From Acarospora socialis (taxonomy: Eukaryota; Ascomycota; Lecanoromycetes; Acarosporales; Acarosporaceae): 64,000 nucleotides of DNA. Position numbers and translations under genes: made by a program. The stretch lies in assembly GCA_025617375.2 (NCBI GenBank), contig JAMYGW020000011.1, forward strand, positions 248,001 through 312,000, read 5' to 3'. Shown here in pieces: positions 55,503 through 64,000 of this stretch. Positions within the stretch are counted from its first letter, which is position 1. Every line of letters starts with the position of its first letter. The notes below the pieces were generated by a model. The model did no database searches. It was not told the DNA's origin and saw only the letters and a program-made list of their open reading frames with translations.

Positions 55503-55675
55503 AATGCTCTTACTATACAACCTGAAGGGAGAGTGGCTGATATGTACGGTTCAAGCTATCACTGTAAGCATAAAACAAAGCCTGGCAATGTGGAAGAGAA
55601 TCGGTGGATAATCTACGGTCCCATCAACTTATCAATACATTATGTATGTTCACCTGTCTTTGGTTCCAGACATTG
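55503..55675 (+). repeat. Diverged dispersed repeat, copy B
   Basis: Partner of copy A at 50091-50205. Translated loosely, both keep RV..Y..-type and CS.V.GSRH segments in the same frame, so the repeat may derive from coding DNA. Confidence 0.5.
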
Positions 55676-56604
55676 CCTTTGCTGTCCTTTAAACAAACAT
55701 CCTCAATCAGAACTACGGCTGGCTCATGCAACTCTTGTCGGCACTAGCTGGCTTGATATGACTGTGTTCCTCTGCTTCTGGCTACCAGTTATCAAGGTTG
55801 GGAATGTAAGTATTTCTCAACTTTACAAGGAAACCTTCCATTTGTTTGTTCTTTAGGAAAGCTAGCATTCTGTTGGCTACTTGACACTTGATTTGAGAAC
55901 TGTCCTACATACTCATGAAGAGCGCCAAAGCTCGAATAGGTTGGAGAGACTGGCAACGCTGTCAAGCCCATATGACCTCGGTTGAGGATGATTGTCTTTC
56001 TTACAGAGCTGAAAAACTGCTTGGACAAAGCAATCTGATAATATACAAGCTGTTGTGGGATGTATATGTCGAGAAAGAACCTCACTCGTCACATGAGTCT
56101 AAATACAACTCTCATATGTCCCCAGAAGAGGGAAGACCCGTGGACTTGACTACCCAACGACAATGCTCAGCTTGCAGCTTGATAATTGTACTTGCATCAT
56201 GCCAGCGCGGCTAATGTGGAAGAACGGAGTTGAATTAAGTTAGGGCTGGCTAGCGAAAACGGGGAGATTGATGAACTGTTATCGAAGACACTCGACACGA
56301 TATATTAGTCAACATTAAGATGTCCGGGCATCAAGAGAGCTCACAAAAGGCTGGCTCTGTATAAACCTGAATTCTGGGCTCGTGCTCGAGGGCGACTCCG
56401 GAGAGACACCGGCGACGCTATGTGCGAGAGCATATGAGGATTGGAAAAGGGCGTACAAGGTTATGCGTGCCTACTGCCAGTACCACTCCGAGGCGCGGAA
56501 ATCACGGTCTCAAAGAGAACGAGAAGCGGCAGACAGAAAGAGTCAAAGAACCGTTATTTCTCCAGGATTCTGACTATGCCGAAGTCACACCTGACGAGGA
56601 AGCC

Positions 56605-57022
56605 AAGTTGACTGCAGTCAACTTGAACAGTTACTTGGAGCTCTATGATGAAGAATCTCAAGATATTGAGGAGAAATCGAGTGAAGTGGTAAATAAGGCG
56701 CCTGTGGACTCCAGAGAGCCATATATGCAACTGTACCATTAGCATGCAAGTTGACTGCAGTCAACCTCAACTCTGCGCTATACCGCATTTAGCTTAAATA
56801 TTCATGTTATTGACTTCACAGCGAGAAATATATCAGTTTCTTCCTCGTCCACTTCCGCCATCTTTCTTAAACTTCACGATCGAAATCACGCCTCATTCAC
56901 GAAATTCTTTTTGGTATTGTGTGCCTCCCATTGACCTTGACTGTTCCCTTCTGGTAACTCTACCACACTAGTGAGCTTAGCTCACCTCTGATTGATGGAA
57001 TCAAGCTGACTGCAGTCAACTT
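56605..57022. repeat. Three copies of a 20-bp palindrome
   Basis: AAGTTGACTGCAGTCAACTT occurs at 56605-56624 as a perfect palindrome. Near-copies lie at 56748-56767 (last bases CCT) and 57003-57022 (AAGCTGACTGC at the start). Spacings are about 143 and 255 bases. No gene is nearby. They could be protein-binding sites or relics of a repeat. Confidence 0.7.
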
Positions 57023-59699
57023 AGATCACAATGCCGAGTGTGTGACATGCAGGATGATCTGGGTCAGGCTGAGCGAGCTTCCATCCACAGTCACTTATCG
57101 AAGGATTCAATGGACATGATCGCCAATCAAACGCGAGCTGATGTATACTTCTACGACGTCAATCCATACTCCACTATGAGGCAACAGTCCAGGAGAAGCG
57201 ATGACACATGTTCCTAGATACGTCAGTCATCGACGTCGTTATTGTCTCATTTTGAGACCCTCCACCGATTCTGGTGCCACTTGAGCAGTACCATGAGAAT
57301 GTATGCTGGGATTGTAATGACAGGAGGTAATACCAGTTTAACTTCGGTACTGCGTATGGCGACAAAGGACTCCAACACAGACCGAGTTCTTCAGGATCAC
57401 CTCAACGTCGTACTGAAACCCGAGTCTAGCAACCCAGGAGCGGAGTTCAGGGATTTGTACCATTGAGTGTGTTGTCGTCCATGTCCAAGAAGGATGGCAT
57501 AGAGCCGAGGTTGTGGGGATCGGCATGGAACCCTAGAACGCCGCAGTTGACCACAGATTCATTAGGCGACACTAGGCGTCGAGCACGAACGCGGAACGCT
57601 GATTTGATGCTCATGAAAGACAGAAAGAAATTTAATCTAGAAGTGAATTTGTTAAGCACAATAGGATACCGAAGGCAGGGTGTGGTTGGATGTCTGTTGG
57701 GTAATGGTGGAAAATGAATAAACAGGGAGCAAACAGACAAGGTGATCTTGACACAGCCCGTTTCTGCGATCGGTCATGGGGAACATATGGACAACTCTGC
57801 AAATCGTGAATGCAAACCGTGCTCAACATGAATGAAAGTGACATGAAGAGATCTGGACCTTGGCCAGGGCTGAGCGAGTATGTACCTATCATACATCCTT
57901 GGCTAACACCAGATTCTACTCCACCGCCTCTTGTCTGATATTCATGGCACGTACGAAAGGCATCCGAAATGCGGCACAACAAGACCATACCAGGTGGAGA
58001 AAGACCCAGGTGGATGAAAGACACCATGTGGAGGGAAGATGCGTGGCGGAGGGAGGTCCTGGGAAGAAGGAAAAACTCGTGGAGGAGGAACGCAGATAGT
58101 AGAGCGGAGGGAAGACGGGTGGAAATACGGAAGGGAAAACAGGTGGAGAAGAATGATGAACAGTCGGAAAATGGTGAAAACCCTCTGCTAATTAGCACTC
58201 ATATTTCTGGGCCTGGATTTCATCAGATTGAAAGGGCTGAAGCCATGTTAGAGAAAGCAGAGCGTGATGCTGCTATCTCGAGAGAGAGACTTGTTGAGGT
58301 ACAGGACATGGCAAAACGCTGAGCTGCGCAGGACCAAGGGTCCTCGTAACCCTGATTATGACGCTCTTCTTTGACGTCAATGCGCGCAGGGCAGCTGTTT
58401 TTTTCTGACGGAAATGGTGGCTAACAAGAGTGAGGGAAACACCGCGCGTTTTATATACGTCATATTACCATGATCATCCGGCCTACAGAAAACCTATTCT
58501 AGTCAACACTACTTCTCTCCAGGATTTAGCCCATGATACTGTGAAGTATATCCAGAATTAAGTAGTCGATGACGCTCTGTACTCTACGCCCCCTTATACA
58601 TCTGACATTAGACGTTGTCTAGCTAGTCACAGGCAGCTTGGCAAAGAGCGAAGTGGGAGGTCGCCACGAAGTGGGCATCGTCTGTTTGCAGTTGATCTGG
58701 ACACAGTCTATTCAATTCGCTCTGTCAGTCTCTCCCATTCGCGTGATGAGATGCGCTTATCTTTGCATGCTTGCTGTCTAGCATAGGGAGGGTGTACTAA
58801 ATATTCATTGCTCAGCCCAATGCCCTTCAACCTTTGTTGCTTTGTCCCCTGTTAGCAAATTGTCACATCACTGTAATGGCTGATAGAACGGTCACTTCTC
58901 ACGCTGGTGAAGTGGAGGCTTCGAGACAAGGTGCCCGAAATCATGTGAGGCTCGAAATGCTCGGACACGGCCGCATTGTGCCTGTTTTGTTAGCAATTTC
59001 AGGCTAATGAATCATTGCAGGGAAGGACGACTATATGCTTTTCATCAGCGAACATACTCTCATCATATCTTGGAGAATCTCTAGGTGCATGGTGGATGCT
59101 CTACAAGTTGCGATCGTCTTGAGGTCAAGATCACTTGGATGGCCGACAGCAACCTTAACTGGAAACCTGAACACGGGTTGTCACATTGGGTCGACCACAA
59201 GCTGGAGTATATTTTCGAGTCTGTTGAGGCGAGCAAGTCAGCTCCCTAGGACGGGCCACCTGATATCCAAGCACCAGCGCCAAAGAGAACCGAGGGCCAA
59301 CATGGCCCTGCACATCTCAAAATAAGAGACGCAAGGAAGCAAGTTCAAACTGTGTCAGATCAACGGTCGTCTCAAGTATCTGCTGCTCTTCTCGACCATC
59401 CATTATACTTGCGTGCAAACAGAGATGAACGGCGAAGGCTGACGCTATCTTGAAGAACTATCTCAATGGCGAGCGCGAGAAAGATTGGTCAGTCGCATTC
59501 CAGTCTATCAGGCTGGAAGTTCGGTCTGTTTTCACTAATGCTTAAAGGCCAAAAACAGTCATTCCCTCCCGCCGTTCCGGGAATTTCCTGGAAGCATTTA
59601 CACTGGCCCAAAGCTTCTGGAAGGGTAATCGGGTGAAAAAAAGCCCAAAGACATGCCAATATTCATCCAAAGAACAAGCGTTTGTACTCCGGAAAGGAG
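57023..59699. other. Gene-poor region, right-middle part
   Basis: No supported gene. A Lys/Arg/Glu-rich open stretch at about 57969-58322 has a coiled-coil-like end (AEAMLEKAERDAAISRERLV) but nothing upstream to anchor it. Confidence 0.4.
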
Positions 59700-60720
59700 G
59701 GGAGCATGAACAACCTACGTCGCCTTAATCTCCTACCTCACGAATCCGAGCCTTCTACACCTCCTTAGGCCCGTCAGCCTCATATACCCATACCGACGTC
59801 GTCAACTCAGCCATTAGGGCATACTCCTCAGCCTCTGCATTCGCCACAGCCGACATCCATTCAGTCTATTCAGACCACTACATCTATACCGCCTCATACT
59901 CATATGGACACAATTAAGCCTAAGAAAATAGACTATTTCGATCTGAAGCCCTATGCCCACAAAATGACCGATTCAGACACCGAGCATGGCCCTACTACTC
60001 ATGATATCTATCTATTCATGAATCATATAAAAGAAGTCACTATTCAAACAACTAGACTGCTATCCATCAAACTTAGTCTTCAAGACACCACCATGAAATG
60101 GCTTCATTCAGAACACAGGCCCAGTAAGCAGTCCAAACTTCATACAATTAGTGTGTGGACTGAAGCACTGACTCAGCAATTTGAACCTACTTCAGCCAAA
60201 GCCATGACAGCAATCATGAATGAACCTTACACCCGCAATGACGTCGTCAATTATCACAAACCCACAGCCTATATTCAGACTATTCTTCACCATGAAAGGG
60301 CAGCTACCCTGCCTATACCATTTGTTCTTACGATTACATACTTGAAACATCGACTCTGAGCTATGACAAGACCTTCAAGACCCCACCGAGACATCGGTAT
60401 CCTCATTCGTCAAAGACATAGAGGCTAAGAAACCTATATCATTTGACCTTTATGCACAGTAACCCTAACCCTGAGACAACAACCGGCGAGGATTGACCAA
60501 TCAGCCAAACTAACCAACCTAGACTCATCGATCTATCACGAAATCTTTCTCAAAATCTCTGGTTGTTATACATGGGGATAAATTTTCTGAATATCCTAGA
60601 AGTGAAGCTTCTCACCTCGACGAAACACTATCCTCAAACTGACCGTAATCTAGAGCATACTAATCAGACTGTCAGAAGATTTGGCCGTAGATCTTCTTAC
60701 TTTCAATGAATGCTTAGAAA
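59700..60720 (+). mobile_element. Fossil Ty3/gypsy-type LTR retrotransposon remnant
   Basis: A gag-like segment (about 59880-60359) is followed by an integrase-like segment (about 60560-60690) with TSTKHYPQTD and EHTNQTV, matching the HPQTDGQTER..N region of gypsy integrases. The parts normally between them are missing, and no LTRs were found. It looks old and heavily broken, with several breaks and a large internal loss. Confidence 0.55.
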
Positions 60721-63700
60721 AAACCTCGAGATACATCTACCGGTATGTTCTTAACCAATACCCTATAGATCTCACACGAACAGCACGCTCGATGCGTTCC
60801 TCAGTCCAGTTAACTATAAATACTGCAAAGACGCCATTCTAGTTCATTGCATTGGCATACTTATGGAAATGATATCAGAGAATCATGAAGTTATATGCTA
60901 TGACCGCCCTCATCCTAACCGCTTCCTCTGTATATAGGTTTATACCGGGTTGAGCAAGGAAACTTCGAAGATGGTGTGAGCAATCCATACTGGATCGTTC
61001 GCCGTCTCCGTCAGAAGGGAGGAAACTCAAGTGAAGAGACGAACCCAACATCAGTAAGCTTGGAGGCATCATTCACTATTTACAAATCGGAGCGGAAAGT
61101 CAAGAAGCTAGGCCGAAACATTAGGATGATATCTGGAGTACAAATGGCTGTGGTCAGGTACAACTTAAACTGTCTAGCAAATACGTGAAACCTCTCAGCT
61201 GTGTGCATTGTCAGCTACGACCAAAAATGTCTCCTCTGACACATCATGCGTCATTGCCTGAGAAGGTAGAACGCTTCTTGTTTCAATCAAAAACGAAGTC
61301 AAACAGCAGCACTGGTGCCGAGAAAACCAGCATTTGTTATTCAAGATTATAACTAAAGCCAACTACACTTCCAGACAGCCAAAGCAGAAGTGCCGACACA
61401 GCGGAAACTCCTAATGGCCAGTCCGCCCCTCAGCAGTTGAGGCAGATTCAGAGGAAATAGGGCCCCGTCGGGGCATTGGTCTCCCGAGTCGTCGGCGACT
61501 TAAGGCAACGAAAGTACTGGGTGGACGAGGCCAATAGGGGCAACAATGAAACCCGGCCGGACGAGGCCAATGGGGCAATTGCTGCATCAGAGGCAAATAT
61601 AGTGGGATTGTGGAGATTAGTCATACTTGGGTATAGCATTGAAGCGACACCATGATGAGCTTGTTCTTACTTGAGAGCCTGGGAAGAATTGATTACATGT
61701 AATCCATTACCTCCAATGGGGGGAGTGCTGCTTCATGCCCGAGAAACCAGCTCTCAAGGCTTGGGAGCGTCACCGGCAAACTTTGAAAGAAACAGTATTC
61801 TAACACCACACTGAGGAGGTGACATCTCCTTTTGGTGAGATGGACACCTGGCTGTGTACAAAGAGAACCTTGCGCAACAGATTGACGCTGGAGAACAAGC
61901 TGCTTGGGTGGCCATCTCAAAACTCCATTGTCTACTACCTCGCAATTGCCACATCTGACAAGGAGACCATAACCCTCGTCCCACTGCCAAAGACTCTCAC
62001 AACTTTATCAATCTTCGAGTCCTTGATAGGCCGAACTTATAGCAGTCCTTTATCGGACGTGTCTCTGACGCCAATGTCGCTACTGACTTCGAATGCCTCT
62101 CCAAATGCAACAGATACGAATAAAGGGAGATGGCTCTTGACATCATGACACTCTTTCGGCCAGCGCACGCAACATATGTTTCGGTCATTATGCCCAACAC
62201 ACCGGTCAAACGTGACATAGAAGAGAAGACAAAGTTGCCGCCAAAAGTGTCTAAGACTGGTCTATTGAGCGAAGCGGTTGAAGAATGATTTTATTGCAAA
62301 GTAACAAATGACAAGACCAGAAGAGATGGACAAAAGGTTCTGCATCTGTCATTAAGCAATCATACGACAATAGCCGCCTCGATAAACCTTCCGGGAAAGA
62401 GAGTGAACAAAGGTTACAAAGTAGCAAGAGGCTGCAAAGACGGGATAGCCTACGATCCCGGGACGCGATGATGGTATTCAATACGAGTGGATGGCCCAAT
62501 GGTTTGATACTAGGAGGATGAAAGGAGACCATAGGGTGATGCGTATTCAACGACAACAGAAAAATCCGGTTGGGGTTGAGCTGAGCTGAGTTGGCTTTGC
62601 TGTGAGTCGTTGGTAGTGAACAGCTAGGGCTAGAAGCATCACTGCACAGGAGAAAAAGCAGGCTGCCAGGAAATTGTCGACTAAGAGAACCGGAAATGAT
62701 CTTCCAACATTTGATCACACTCATCTAAGATTTTCTGTCAGATGTGAATCAACAGTCACAGTAGAGCAGGAGCACGTTGGTGATCCGATGTTATCTGAAA
62801 TGAATCAGATATGACAAAGATAAAGATATTGATTACGATGGGCGTGTTTTTCAGTGCCCGGGCGAGCCACAAGCGAGCAACATGGAGTTGAAGCTCTTCG
62901 AACTTCAGAACTGGTCACAATATCACACAGGTTGAGAGAACTATAGAGCGTGTAGAAGTCATTCATCAGTTGTAAGTGTCTGAATTCACTTTGTGATCTA
63001 TAGTCCACTAATTCAGCGACAGTTCTGGGTGTCATATCAGTGTAAACACCATGGTCCTCACTTATGGCTGAGCAATGACGAGGTAGGTCAGCAGCGTTTC
63101 TCTAGTGATTGAGAATGCATGGGGCAAAAGAACTCGCTGATACTAACGTCGTTCCGGGCAAGACGGTGCCACTTCTATCTCCCCAGTTGAGCGGTCACGG
63201 ACGTGGAAACCGCGGCAGAGGTAACTAGTTACGAGGCGGTGGTCCGAAAGTCTTCCAAAGTTCAACGGCAAGCAATACGAAATCTTGCTGACTCAAAGCA
63301 TAACATCTACTATTCTCTTGACGAATGCCCTGGGGGAGTTCTGAGGAAGAGACGATGTAAAAAGCCTCCATGAATGGTTGATTCCATCTTTGAGTAAGAG
63401 GCTTTGCATTTCTCGTCTTCCGCCTTCATTTTCAGTTTGAACCATTCTTCCAACCACCACGCCGGTGCCAACTCGAGTATAGTCATCGTCTTACCAGAAA
63501 TAATACTCAGAACAAGCGAGTACAACTGAATGGACAGCACTAACAAACTGAAGCTCATTCCTTGATTCCTCCCCCGTTCCGTCGGTCAACTTTTTAGTTG
63601 CCCTTATTGCGGATATACATCCATTTTTGTCCTATCTTGAGGATGCAGCCAACCTTCCCTCGTCCAGAACTCACAAATTCCTTTGGTCGGATAGCAAACG

Positions 63701-64000
63701 GAACCTATATTCTACCGAACGCTTGTCTCATCTCTTCGAAGACGCTACTGATTCAACCTTTAGTCGTTAAAGGACTCCAGAAAGTTGTCCGCCGTCAAGA
63801 ACGTCAACGCACGGAGCGAGAAATTCGACAATACTGGCTGTGCATGGTACTACAAGCATTCTAGAGCCAATAACTTCTCTTCCATCTCTTAGGACTGTGT
63901 CGTCATGAAGTGGCGTTTTAAGGAGCGTGTTTCAACTTGAGATGGAGAAGAAGCTGATGAGGAGGAAGGCGCTGAGAGGAAGAGTTGGGAGATCCTGATG
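60721..64000. other. Gene-poor region to the right edge
   Basis: No convincing gene, RNA gene or repeat. Several open stretches of 60-160 codons on both strands (for example 61819-62148, 62724-62251, 63598-63864) have no recognisable domain, and most lack an ATG in good context. Confidence 0.4.

Noticed and set aside
57969-58322. Lys/Arg-rich frame with a coiled-coil-like end
   Set aside because: Low-complexity composition, with a competing frame on the opposite strand of similar length; not enough to call a gene.
60460-60472. TAACCCTAACCCT, two telomere-like units
   Set aside because: Only two units, inside the decayed gypsy segment; too short to count as an interstitial telomere.
1-64000. 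tRNA, rRNA or CRISPR features
   Set aside because: No convincing tRNA A/B boxes with cloverleaf, no rRNA similarity, and no regularly spaced direct repeats with unique spacers were found by eye.

Overview
The window reads as a chromosome segment of a filamentous ascomycete (Pezizomycotina). The grounds are short spliceosomal introns (49 to 130 bp) with GT(A/G)(A/C)G-type donors and CTAAC-like branch sites, a complete TOR kinase, a GPI-anchored Thr/Pro repeat wall protein, fungal-type F-box and aspartyl-protease-like proteins, a P450, and PigL_N-like and T5orf172-type proteins. The class cannot be fixed from sequence alone. Exon-intron models below were built by eye. Each multi-exon CDS was checked for a total length divisible by three and for in-frame junctions.

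Left part (1-16.7 kb): an edge-truncated open frame; a TA-flanked MITE lying against a Fic-domain remnant; a 544-residue secreted repeat protein with a GPI signal; a 599-residue membrane-anchored aspartyl-protease-like protein lacking the first catalytic Asp. Then comes a run of ubiquitin-related genes: a UFD1-domain zinc-finger protein and an F-box protein that share a 287-bp divergent promoter, followed by an RBR-type E3-like protein. Two tandem C2H2 zinc-finger paralogues follow, both starting with an 11-nt first exon.

Middle part (16.7-46.4 kb): TOR kinase (six exons, 2455 residues), an SDR ketoreductase of GRE2/dihydroflavonol-reductase type facing a metallo-beta-lactamase-fold hydrolase across a 396-bp shared promoter, a TMEM135-like membrane protein, a decayed MFS transporter, a P450 whose reading frame needs a GC-AG intron, a T5orf172 (GIY-YIG-like) protein, a coiled-coil protein of unknown role, a tandem pair of small acidic proteins, and a six-exon protein with a PigL_N-like N terminus.

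Right part (46.4-64 kb): gene-poor, with no convincing intact gene. It holds a decayed His-Me-finger endonuclease-like gene, two diverged copies of a repeat that differ mostly by transitions (RIP-like), three copies of a 20-bp palindrome, a G-quadruplex-capable tract, and a heavily decayed Ty3/gypsy fossil. It looks like an old repeat-rich accessory block next to a conserved gene-rich block. No wholly new system was found. The most notable items are the zinc-finger twin genes, the duplicated small-protein unit with its conserved downstream DNA, the RBR-like protein with missing RING2 ligands, and the P450 intron.
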